DNA from: Coemansia sp. RSA 922
Taxonomy: Eukaryota > Kickxellomycota > Kickxellomycetes > Kickxellales > Kickxellaceae
Direction of reading: 5' to 3'
DNA: 37,170 nt
Assembly (NCBI GenBank): GCA_027577415.1
Contig: JANBQS010000095.1
Location: 1-37,170 of the forward strand
Below the pieces are notes generated by a model. It was given only the letters and a program-made list of their open reading frames with translations, was not told where the DNA came from and did no database searches. The translations under genes and the position numbers were made by a program. This document shows, piece after piece, positions 17,822 through 27,178 of the stretch. How positions within the stretch are numbered: position 1 is the stretch's first letter; every line of letters begins with the position of its first letter.

Positions 17822-19174
17822 ATGTCTGCCGACAGCGAACAAAATGCCGCCGCTGCTGAGCAAAGCCCGGACATTGCCATTATCACCGCCTTGAAACGAC
17901 AATTACTCCGCACTGAAGCCGCCGAGCGCCGCCGCTTGCTTCGCGTGCTGATAACAGGGAGTGCCATCCGCCTGATAATTCTTGTCGCCTTCCCGGGCCT
18001 GGTCTCACACTACCTGTCTAGCCGCGTGGAGCTATCGACGCCAGTCACTAGCTATAAGCGCTTGGTCGAGGGCGTGCACTTGAACATTCACAATACATCG
18101 CCCTACGACGGCGGCATATTCCACCAGTCGCCGCTTCTGCTCATTCTCTTCCGAGTCTTGCATGTACTGCCCGATCTGTTTACCAATCTCGTCTATGTCG
18201 CTGTCGATGCGATGATTGCCTTGACCTTGGCTAAGCTTGCTGCTGCAAAGGCTGACAAGAGTAAAAGTAGCCGCGTTCCGGGAGAGATTCGCTTTGTGTG
18301 TACGCCGTCTGCTATCGCTACCATGTATTTGTTCAATCCGCTGACGGTGGCTACGACATTGGCAAAGTCAACCATCGTATTCAGCCACCTGGCCATCGTG
18401 TCGGCGCTTTACGCTGGTGTTAGCGGTCTAGCCAACCAGGCCATCATGTTCACCGCAGTCGCCGCACACCTTTCGCTATACCCAGCTGTGCTCATTGCTC
18501 CTGTAGCGCTGATGGCGGCTGTATCTCAGAAGCAAACCCAACAGCGCTGGCTGGTCGGCAACATTGCCCTGACCCTGGCCAAATTCGCCTTTGCCACTGG
18601 AGCCCTGCATCTCCTGTTTGTCGCTGTGTTTGGCACACAGTATTTTATGGCGACCGTCGACTTTACTTTGCGTGCCGCTGATCTGCAGCCGAACGTTGGC
18701 CTGTTCTGGTACTTTTTCATCGAGATATTCGACGAGTTCCGGCCCTTCTTCTATGTCGTCTTCCAGCTTACCGCCCTTGCCTTTGCCGTCCCCGTATCAT
18801 GGCGCTTCCGCGACGACCCGCTGTTTGCGGGTACTATGCTCGTCGGCATTATCTCTGCGCTCAAATCGTACCCGTCTTGGGGCGACTTGTCTCTGTTTTT
18901 GGGTCTGCTCCCGCTGTTTGAGGAACTGACAAAGTACTTGCAGTACTCGTTCCTGTCTACCAACTTGCTCATGTATGGAGTTGGCCTGGCTCCAGTGTTT
19001 TGGCACCTGTGGATCGAGCTAGGAACGGGCAATGCTAATTTCTTTTATGCGGCTACTTTGGTCTACGTATTTGGCCAGATCACCCTTTTGTTCGACTTGG
19101 GCAGCGCCAAGCTGCGCCGTGAGCTTGATATACACTATCCCGAAACACGCACACGCACGGTTATTCAAGAATAA
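17822..19174 (+). CDS. PIGU: GPI transamidase subunit PIG-U/Gab1 (Cdc91)
   Basis: The ATG at 17822 gives 450 residues; the open frame reaches 17786 without an ATG. It is a polytopic membrane protein with many hydrophobic segments. Visible family blocks are ELSTPVTSYKRLVEGVHL, SPYDGGIFHQSPLLL (about 95-110), YLFNPLTVATTLAKST (about 175-190), VGLFWYFFIEIFDEFRPFF (about 300-318) and a C-terminal YVFGQITLLFDL. PIG-U belongs to the ER complex that attaches GPI anchors to proteins such as the protease at 8972-10162. The sequence appears complete and intronless. A candidate end of the Fanzor element begins only 24 bases after the stop. Confidence 0.93.
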   Translation: MSADSEQNAAAAEQSPDIAIITALKRQLLRTEAAERRRLLRVLITGSAIRLIILVAFPGLVSHYLSSRVELSTPVTSYKRLVEGVHLNIHNTSPYDGGIFHQSPLLLILFRVLHVLPDLFTNLVYVAVDAMIALTLAKLAAAKADKSKSSRVPGEIRFVCTPSAIATMYLFNPLTVATTLAKSTIVFSHLAIVSALYAGVSGLANQAIMFTAVAAHLSLYPAVLIAPVALMAAVSQKQTQQRWLVGNIALTLAKFAFATGALHLLFVAVFGTQYFMATVDFTLRAADLQPNVGLFWYFFIEIFDEFRPFFYVVFQLTALAFAVPVSWRFRDDPLFAGTMLVGIISALKSYPSWGDLSLFLGLLPLFEELTKYLQYSFLSTNLLMYGVGLAPVFWHLWIELGTGNANFFYAATLVYVFGQITLLFDLGSAKLRRELDIHYPETRTRTVIQE

Positions 19175-19197
19175 ATATTTATTATTGAGAAGTAAAT

Positions 19198-19218
19198 CGA
19201 ATTAAGTGAATTAAGCAA
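19198..19218 (+). repeat. Candidate left terminal inverted repeat
   Basis: CGAATT-AAGTGAAT-TAAGCAA-like. It matches 8319-8347 at about 24 of 29 positions and, with a gap, the reverse complement of 23621-23635. The sequence is AT-rich, so chance is not excluded. Confidence 0.35.
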
Positions 19219-20715
19219 AGAAACCTGCTCGAAATCTTGATGCCAACACTTCACTCAAGGCAAGAGACCTTCGAAGATAACAACATATGAAGACTGGGTC
19301 AGCTATGTAGTAACTTTAAAGTGACAGTATTTTAGCCCGATAAAATCAACTTTGAGTGGATAATGACAATCACATTCATCTTGGAATTCCAGTACAGTTG
19401 GCGATAGACTGCAATTGTCAACTGTGCTTTTATCGCTATTCGTATTTTGTGTCTAATTATAGTCTGAGCTATTTTCCCTAAGTATCCATTATCCGGGATT
19501 TCTCAATAGCGCGACATGTCACTTGCACTGCGGCCATTGTTATTATATAGTCATATGAGTCATTGGTTGGGTTTAAAGCCCTGGCGTATCTCCCAAATAC
19601 AATCCGTCAAGGAAGGTCTGCTCTCTAACATTACAAAGGGGTCTCGGAATGGCCTGCATTTATAATAGGTCTATCGAGATACTTGGCGGATATCTACTAT
19701 TTAAATTTTACATTGCTAGCTCTGGTGTCAAGGGTAGCTGAATAATTGCCATATGCCCTGATAATTTAATGGATAATACTTTCTTAGTTTTATTTTTCTT
19801 GTCATTGTCGCTAAATAAACGTATGCTATTAGTCGATATTTAAGCATTATCCAAAAAAAAACCAAGAAGAAAACAGCATATCAAAGGAAAGCTTGCTGAG
19901 AAAGCGACTCTGAAATGTTTTGCATACACTTTGCGGAAAAAAACGAAGTTGAAAGAAAAATACATGCTCCAATGTTTGTAGTATAGCCAGTAAAAATAAT
20001 ATAGATAGATGCTATTTATTTGTTGTAGTCACAACCCTAGGCTATCCAAAAAAAATAGCCGCAGAGCGATAGAAAAGGTGTAGGGGAAATATTCAAGTTG
20101 GAAGTCACAATCAAAAAAACATTGGTACAATTTTGCTGGTTACTGTAAGCGAGGGCTAAGTAGTCCAAGTTTAAAGCAGAGGATGAGAAAAAGTACTAAC
20201 AAAAAGATGGAAACTGTCACGCAGAATTAATCGTGATCACCTAATCGGCGGTCCAGGACAAGGATTGCGGCTTGGACCGCAGTATAGTTTCATTAAAGAC
20301 GTTTATTATCGTTTACAATATAAGACTTTATCTTTTCTTTATTTATTGAATTTTACCTTTTAGTATTACACAAGGACTATGGAGGGCAGAGGCATTCTAG
20401 ATTTTTGGAATCCAGACACTTTCTTGGGTTGACTGTAGTTGGATCACCCAAAGCCATGTCACAAATAAACCAATATTCTTTTTTTACCGGCTATGTGGAG
20501 TCTGATGTTTACGCCTCATATTTTCGTTGTGTTACAATCATGCGATGGAGATTTCTGAGCTTTTGTGAGAAGTCATGAGCAAATAAAAGGCCATGGCTAT
20601 GCTGGCTAAATACTTCTTCCCTTCTTTAGTTCATTACATTTCCCCTTACCACACACATACTCTATTGGACATTATCTTTTGTTTTTATTCTTTATTGCCC
20701 GAGTTACCTTTACAG
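19219..20715. other. Long noncoding left arm of the Fanzor element
   Basis: About 1.5 kb, AT-rich, with no ORF of protein-like character. It contains a perfect 8-bp inverted repeat, GCGGTCCA (20248-20255) and TGGACCGC (20273-20280), separated by 17 bases. The frame of the nuclease is open from an ATG at 20593, but the residues before 20716 are hydrophobic and not family-like. TTTACAG just before 20716 could be a splice acceptor. Confidence 0.4.
20248..20280. repeat. Inverted repeat in the left arm
   Basis: GCGGTCCA and TGGACCGC, perfect 8-bp arms with a 17-base loop. A hairpin, or a site for a dimeric regulator or transposase, is possible. Confidence 0.35.
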
Positions 20716-23454
20716 ATGTCGACTGCAGCTGACGGCATGTGCGAGCCTGTCGTTGAGCCTGTCGATGTGCCCTTTGTTGAGCCTGTCATTGAGCGTGTGG
20801 ACACGTCGAGCAGCATCAAGGTGCCGCTGACTGCTATTAACTGGAGGCCCGAGTATTTGGATCGTCTCGAGCAGCTCGTTTTACGGATGCACTATATAAA
20901 GACACATACCTATCAGTTGTTAAGGTGGATTTTTGTATTCGAACCAACACGCAACAGACACTTTGACCATGGCCAGTTCTTGGAGGCGATGTTCTTCTAC
21001 TATGCGTTCATGGGCTTGGTCAACTACACTTACCCTGCGGGACCAGATAGCACTGCTGAATTTGCTGTGGCTGAGGGCAGCAATGACGACGACTATGAGG
21101 AGATCCCTGTCACATATCTAGCCGTGAGCACTGGCCCTGGCAAGCCCTCGACGACTGACTTTAAGAATCTCGTCAGTAACCACATACACGCCTACTGCGC
21201 CTCTGCCAAGCTCGAGTCTGGCGACTCTGGAAAGCCTGGCGAGCTGAGCAAATATGCCAATTTTTCGTCGATTGCGGGCTACGCCAAGAACGAGATAGCG
21301 ACGGCATATAAGGTCAATATTAAGCAGCGCTTTGGGCAGCGGCTGCGATATGCGATAAATGTGGCCCTGGATACAAAGCAGCGTGCCAAGGAAATGCGCG
21401 CTAATATGGACGGCGAAGATGACAAGTATATTCATGATTGTATTGAACATGAAATTCTAGCCCCAGCCTGCGATGTCAAAGATGCCATCAACTCGCGTAA
21501 CCCGATCTGCTATGAGCTCGGTGATGACGGACAGCCTAAGGCTAATGAGCAGGGTAGACCCATTGTCGATGCTACCAAGCAGCGCGTTATCGACGGACTA
21601 TCGACAGTACTTAAGGCATACGACGACAGTTACACATTCAAGAAGGATAATATCTACTATGATATTAAGGCGTCACCGGAAAAGCACTTGCGCGCATTTA
21701 GTGAGCTATGTCGGCTACTCGAGTCCCGTAACGGCGGCATACGCAAGAAGAAGGGGCGCAACAAAAAGGCCAATTCTATCCAGTGCTTTCCGTTGCGCAC
21801 GTCGTTTATCCCTTGTCATATGCTTCTCGATCCGACTATCATCCGCCAGCATATTATCAACCTGAAGGTCGCAAAGGGTGCAAAGGCCACCAAGGGCGCT
21901 AAGGGTATTACAGGACGTTCGACGATGAGGGAGATTTGGAGCCGTGTGTGTAGTCGCAAGTCGAAGCCCTTTCACCCACGCCGCGACCTTCAGTTCAGCG
22001 GTTCAGCCGATACAGATGGTGTCTCCATCTCGCTGAAGTTCAGCACTACTGCAGTCAAGGAGAAGAGGCTCAAGTCGGCTGCTAAGAGTGCTGCGACTAA
22101 GAAAGCAGCTAATGCGGCAGCCAAAGTGGCAGCTGGAGCACCTGGTAGTGTTGTGGCTACTGGTCGTGGATCTACTCGCGCAGCGGTGGTGGCTGTAGAC
22201 GTTGATAGTCCCGACAGTGATAAGGATGGTGGACATGTCGATGGTGTTGCTGCTGCTGATGATGGTGCAGTGGGCAACTTTGTGGCTTGCAGCAGTTCAG
22301 TCCCTACCGACGTTGAGACTGAATTTACAGCTATTGCGGCTGACGTTGCGGCTGACATTGGTACCGGTGGTGCAGCGGCTACTCGTGTGATCCGTGCGGC
22401 TCGTGGTGCTAAAAAGCAGTGGCCAAAGAAATAATCGAATGCCGACTGCCTGTACGTTCATCAGCTTCCGCGCAAGTACTTGGCGGAAAATAGGAGCCGA
22501 ATGGTATACGACGACATGGGTCGTGGCGACATACACAGTTTCATGCATCATCTCAGTACTCGTAGGCGTCGTAGGGTTATGCGCTATTCACGTAAGCAGC
22601 GGGGAAAGGAGACGCGCATGTGGCGTTTTCGCAAGATCCGCGAGAAGGTCAAGAAGTCATTCCCGATTGATGCCATCAGTAAGGCCGAGTCTTGGCTTGC
22701 CAAGTTTGACCGCGCATCTTTGGATCCTGCCAAGTACAAGGCATACGTTGAGGCACGTGCGGTTGTGTGGCCTTTGTTGAGCGGGTTTTATAGCAAGACG
22801 CTGACGAAGCATCCGGAGTCCAAGCACAAGATCCACAAAGACGAGAGGCATATGGCGCGTAGCTATCCGCTCCATCGTAAGCAGCGGCTGTCGGCATATA
22901 TCAACCAGCAGCAAGCCGACTATCGCCTGGCACGCAATATGAGGACTGTGTTTGGCAAGGATGCGATTATCGTGGTGGGCAATTGGTCGGCATCCATGAC
23001 CAAATACCACGAGCCTATACGAGGGAAGAGCTGGCGAGATCGATTCAAACGATTCGGGTTTTTGGTCTACTTGATTAATGAGTTTCGGACGTCGTGTGTC
23101 TGCCCTGAGTGCGATAAATCTCTAGAGACTTTCAAGACCGTCAGGAACCCGCGTCCCTTTCAGCGTAAAAACCATCCGACTGTAACTTGCAACGGACTAC
23201 TAAGGTGCACAAACCAAGAATGTCTGTGGACCGTTGACAAGTACAAGGGATCATCTGAGCGGCGGTTGTTTAATCGGAATGAGGCGGCTGTTATGAACTT
23301 CCGGCGGATCGTCGATAGTCTTTGCGAGACCGGCGATATTCCCCAGGCGTTGAAGCGTTCTACTCCCAGACTTACGTGTACAGCGGCTGGCAAGAGAGCA
23401 GCGACTACTGGTAGGAAGGCACCGTCTAAGCGTTCGCGTAATGGCACCTCCTAG
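20716..23454 (+). pseudogene. Fanzor-family RNA-guided nuclease-like protein, one in-frame stop
   Basis: The ATG at 20716 starts 572 codons ending at TAA 22432-22434. The same frame then continues for 339 codons to TAG 23452-23454, so one base change explains the break. The order of motifs fits fungal Fanzor/TnpB-like proteins: TDGVSISLKF (near 22015), then after the stop VYDDMGRGDI (RuvC-I Asp, 22510-22515; DPGRRD in relatives), a YSRKQR..ET block, IIVVGNWSA, LINEFRTS (alternative RuvC-II Glu, 23080-23082), zinc-finger pairs CPEC (23101) and CTNQEC (23206), and NRNEAAVMNFRR, where the RuvC-III Asp would be Asn (23278-23280). The C-terminus is basic, like a nuclear signal. An Ala-rich linker lies before the stop. 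It may be dead, or read through. Confidence 0.8.
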
Positions 23455-23620
23455 GCTGGCAACCACCCCCTCAACTATAATACTTCCGGCACGTTATCGC
23501 AGAGCTTGAAATGGCTCGTGTGCTCCAATAGGTTTAACAAGACGAGTGTGTTGGAACGCCAACACTGGGTTCGGCGAGGTATGCCGTCATGGCATATGTC
23601 TTCGGCCCATGGGCAAAGCA
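23455..23620 (+). ncRNA. Candidate omega (guide) RNA scaffold at the right end of the Fanzor element
   Basis: It starts right after the Fanzor stop. 166 bases align without gaps to 8520-8355, with about nine transitions and no transversions. It can fold: GAGC-TTGAAATG-GCTC, the perfect hairpin GTGTTGG-AACG-CCAACAC, the stem TATGCC-GTCAT-GGCATA and the palindrome GCCCATGGGC (23605-23614). Known Fanzor guide RNAs come from the 3' part of the element and end at its border, with the guide reading into the flank. Here the guide would begin near 23621-23636. No expression evidence is available. Confidence 0.5.
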
Positions 23621-23635
23621 TTGCTTAGCAATTCG
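23621..23635 (-). repeat. Candidate right terminal inverted repeat
   Basis: TTGCTTAGCAATTCG on the plus strand, six bases after the GCCCATGGGC palindrome. It pairs imperfectly with 19198-19218. Confidence 0.35.
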
Positions 23636-24608
23636 TAGCTATCGAAAGACTCGCGGATAATATTCTTCCGTTTTCTCCGAGCTTTCCCAAAAAAAAAAAT
23701 CATTACGGATTGGGGTGATGACGACGAGACTCACGAATTGGATGATTGTTGCCCGGTGGATTGGCATTTTTTTCAGAACGTGAGAATGACTCTCGATCGC
23801 TTGCAGCACCGAAAATTGCAAACAGCGGGTGTTTTTCCTCTATTTTTAGAATAGAGGATGAGGGGGTAAAGTTCCTTTTAACTCGTCTTTCAGAGTATGT
23901 AAAAAACGAACATGTCGGGGCATTGGAAAAGATAGCACTCAAGCATAGTGTTCGCTTGCGGCACGCCCAGGGCCCTTCGGGCATCAAATCGGCTCAAAAT
24001 GTCACACTCGGCACCGAAAAATGGGGAGGGATGAGAGCCTGTCGATTACGCGCACTCGCACGATTTATTGGGGATTCGGGCGAGGCGGAGGACAACGCGG
24101 AGCAAATAAAAAAAGGACGGGTTCGAGGGAAAGGTTATATATACGCCCCCTCCACTTTTCCTTAAACAAAGGTTTGCATTCGATGATGCATAAATAGAGG
24201 CCTGGACCTCCCTTCCCCTTTCTTTGTAAACAAACAAAACGTCATCCCTTATCTACCCTCCGGTCGAAGAACCCCACCCACCCCCTCTTCCATTACCTCC
24301 TGCTGCCTGCCATTGCTACGGCTGGTATCTCACGTAATTGTATTAGTAAAGCGCACCATTTCCTTTGTTTCTTCTCTTCTGTATCTATATTATTAGTTTT
24401 GTATATCTCGTATTTTTAGGCCAGTTCTCATTTGTACCTAGTACCACGCCAGCTCTCTCTCGTTACTCTTATCCATTCTATTTCGCTCGGTATATCCATT
24501 CTACAGTCCCTGTACTTCCGTACTACCTTGTGCCCGTAGATCTGACACTTATTTCCGGTAATCACCTTCGCCTCGCCCTTTCTGTCTACGCAGCAAGACA
24601 ATAATAGC
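23636..24608 (+). promoter_or_regulatory. Promoter and long leader of the NDT80-like gene
   Basis: About 970 bases without a convincing gene. A 139-codon ORF (23746-24165) has no domain character. TATATATA lies at 24136-24143 and CATAAATAG near 24190, either of which could set the transcription start. The stretch from about 24230 to 24600 is pyrimidine-rich, consistent with a fungal 5' leader. A leader of about 400 nt is typical of regulatory genes. Confidence 0.5.
24136..24143 (+). promoter_or_regulatory. TATA box candidate of the NDT80-like gene
   Basis: TATATATA in a GC-richer setting (AAGGT before, CGCCCCCTCC after), about 465 bases before the ATG. Confidence 0.4.
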
Positions 24609-27104
24609 ATGATCGAGCAGCATACGCCTCCATCGTGGTCGCCCAATGTGACGTCTCAGTACACCGAGGCTATGCGAGTTTCAACGCAGTTCCCCACGAC
24701 GCTAGCAGAGCTGGCTCCAGCACTCCAACAACAGCAGCAGCCGCTGCCACAAATGCAAGTGCAGCGATCAGGTGGCATGCTGTCTAACCCGGCTAGCCAG
24801 AGCGCGTTTCAAAACTACGGGCTGCACGTACCGTTTCTCAGGTAAGAGGACATGCATGTCTTGTGCATAAGTTCATCCAGTTTATTTCTTATCTTTTGCG
24901 GTTGACTATTTTTGCCCTCCTCCTCTTTGGAGCTTCATGTCCGTCATTTTCTCTGGGGCCCCGGGTCCTTTTGTCCGAGAGAAGAAAAAAGAAGGGATCG
25001 ACAAATGACTTGCTCCAAACAGATGTTACTCCTTTTTTTGCCCTTTATCTGCATGAGGTGCTTTCTCTTTCACTTGGCAGTTTTTTTGTCGTCTGCACTC
25101 ACGCGCCTCCCGCATCCAATACTCTTTTGTTTGGTTGCCTAGATTGATGACCGCAGCTGGGTAAAAAGAGCGAGGGTGGGGGGGCGATCCGCGGAAGTGT
25201 ACAAAAGAATACAACTTTGGTTGATTATTGCAGCCAATAGTTGGGAGCTGCAGCGGCTTGTGAAATCAATAGTAGGCGTTTTCTTTCAAACTGCTGATTG
25301 GCTAAACCTGTTTTCACACCGTTTTTTACTGGCTTGCCTTTCTTCATACCTGTAGCTCGAGTGCGGCCAACCAGCAGCAACAGCCACTGTATATGGATGC
25401 GGCCAGTTGTAGCCAGAGTCCGCTGTCGACGACAGCACTGATTGCCTCTGCTTCTAGGTAAGTTATAACCCTGCTATTTCGTTGTTTGTTCGTGTATCGT
25501 CTCTACACGTGCGTTTGTGCTGATCTAACATTTTTGCAATTGATAAAAACGGGTTTAGTGGCGACATGGGCGAGAACAGCGATGCTCCCAGTCTACTAGA
25601 GTGGTGCAAGACGCCCAGCTCCTCGGTGACGACGCTAGGTGGCGGAGCCGATTCAGCAACATCGTCGAGGCGGCGCTGCACTTTGCCGCAGAGCAGTGCG
25701 ACCGAAGATATACCGTTCTTCGGCATGGTGCGGCAACTACAGCAGGTGGTCAGCATGGACGGGTCAAACAGGTTCGCAGTGCGAGTGTTTCCGCAAGTGG
25801 ACCGCGGGTTCTTTTTGGCCGATAACGAGTGGACGTGCTACCGGCGCAATTACTTCCAAGTGAGCTGTACATTTGGACTGGTGGGCGAAAGGGGTCCGGC
25901 GCCAGACCCAGAGTGCCCCTGCGTAGTATTGGATGCGGGCGGCACAGCTCGCACGGCGGTGCGGTTTCTGGTGGCGATTTCGGCGCAGGTTGCTAGCACG
26001 CGCGACAAGGACGTGGAGCTGGTTCAACACACGCCCAAGCGCGATAAGGGCCCCCAGACTACGCCACAGGCACAGCCGATTAGAAGCAGCGGCGGGCCTA
26101 GCGCCATCAGCTCCAGCACAGTGTGCTTTGAGCGGCTTCAGTTCAAGACCGCCACAGCTAACAACGGCAAGCGCCGTGCCGCCCAGCAGTACTACACGCT
26201 GGTTGTCGATCTGCTAGCCGACTGCGACGACGGCGAGCGCTGCCTAATCGCATCCACAACCTCCTCGCCTATCGTTGTGCGTGGACGCAGTCCTGGCCAC
26301 TACGCCGACTCGGGCCAGGCACCCGCCAACCGCAGCGACGCGGGCATATCTGGCCCCAGCCTAGGCACCTCACACTCGGCGTCGGCACTTGGTCGGTACG
26401 CCATGCCTCCACCCCCGCCCCCTGCCGACGCCTCGTCGGCCTCTGCTGCTGCGCTGTCAGCCATCCGCTCGCAGAATGACCTGCTTTCCTCGGCCTCGTC
26501 TCCTTCGGCATTTGCCACCAATCCTGCCGCGGCCATGGCAGCAGCCGTCGCAGCAGCAGCCTCTTATGGATTCGGTACCGACGACGTCGTGTCGCATGTC
26601 TTCCCTGGCATGCACCCGCCGCCGCCTCACTCCGCAGCGGCTGCCGCCCAAGGTTTCGCGATGGGATCGTTTGAGCTGCAAAGCATGCTCCCGCCACACT
26701 CGGCTCCCATTCAGAGCCAGAGCCAGCAGCAGCTCTTCTTGATGAACTCTGCTGCTGCTGCCGCCGCAGCAGCCACCGGCGTTCATAGCAGCAGCGTCAG
26801 TGTGACGCCGGCCACGTCGCCGCCGCCTCTATTCGGACAGCACCAGCTCGGCCCATCTATGCCGTCGATGCCCTCGCTGAATAGTCCATCGTCCAAGATG
26901 CAGCAGTTTTCCACGCATGCCTCAGCGCCCTCGGCCTACAACCCCCCTTATTTCCCGCAAGCCGTCATGGATCTTAAACACCAGCCTGTCTGGGATACCC
27001 ACTCAGTCGGCTCCATGGGTCCTCGCTCTGCCACTCCTGCTACTCCCACCAGCGGCTACGACTCTGCCATTGACAGTGCTGCTGGTGCCGGCACTTCTGT
27101 ATAA
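24609..27104 (+). CDS. NDT80/PhoG-family transcription factor, three exons
   Basis: Exons are 24609-24841, 25356-25457 and 25559-27104 (626 residues). Introns begin GTAAGA and GTAAGT and end TGTAG and TTTAG; both joins keep phase 2, the second giving S-GDMGENSDAP. Exon 1 has a polyglutamine run. The DNA-binding core is in exon 3: NEWTCYRRNYFQVSCTF, ERLQFKTATANNGKRRAAQQYY and SPIVVRGRSPGHY, near-invariant in the Ndt80/PhoG domain (immunoglobulin-like fold). Relatives control meiosis (Ndt80), phosphatase or protease secretion and nutrient response (PhoG, XprG, Vib-1). The C-terminal half is Ser/Pro/Ala-rich with polyalanine tracts, likely an activation region. Intron 1 (514 nt) is much longer than the others in this window. 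Convergent with COG7. Confidence 0.9.
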
Positions 27105-27178
27105 CTAAAAAAAAAGTTTCGCTACGTTCGATCTGTCTTGTACAAATATTTCTAAATAGAAAATATGTTTTATTTTTG

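Larger units (their letters stand above)
19198..23635 (+). mobile_element. Candidate Fanzor-carrying transposable element
   Basis: The left limit is proposed at CGAATTAAGTGAATTAAGC (19198 on), the right limit at TTGCTTAGCAATTCG (23621-23635), which reads CGAATTGCTAAGCAA on the other strand. The two are imperfect inverted repeats, and the remnant at 8319 carries a third version beside its right end. Inside lie about 1.5 kb without genes, the Fanzor reading frame with one stop, and the conserved 166-nt tail. No clear target duplication was seen. The right end is better supported than the left, because it rests on two copies. Confidence 0.5.

Noticed and set aside
20593..20715. Earlier Met for the Fanzor protein
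   Set aside because: The added residues are hydrophobic and unlike the family; a TTTACAG acceptor-like site ends exactly before 20716.
23746..24165. 139-codon ORF upstream of the NDT80-like gene
   Set aside because: No domain, no compositional signal of coding, and it overlaps the TATA region.
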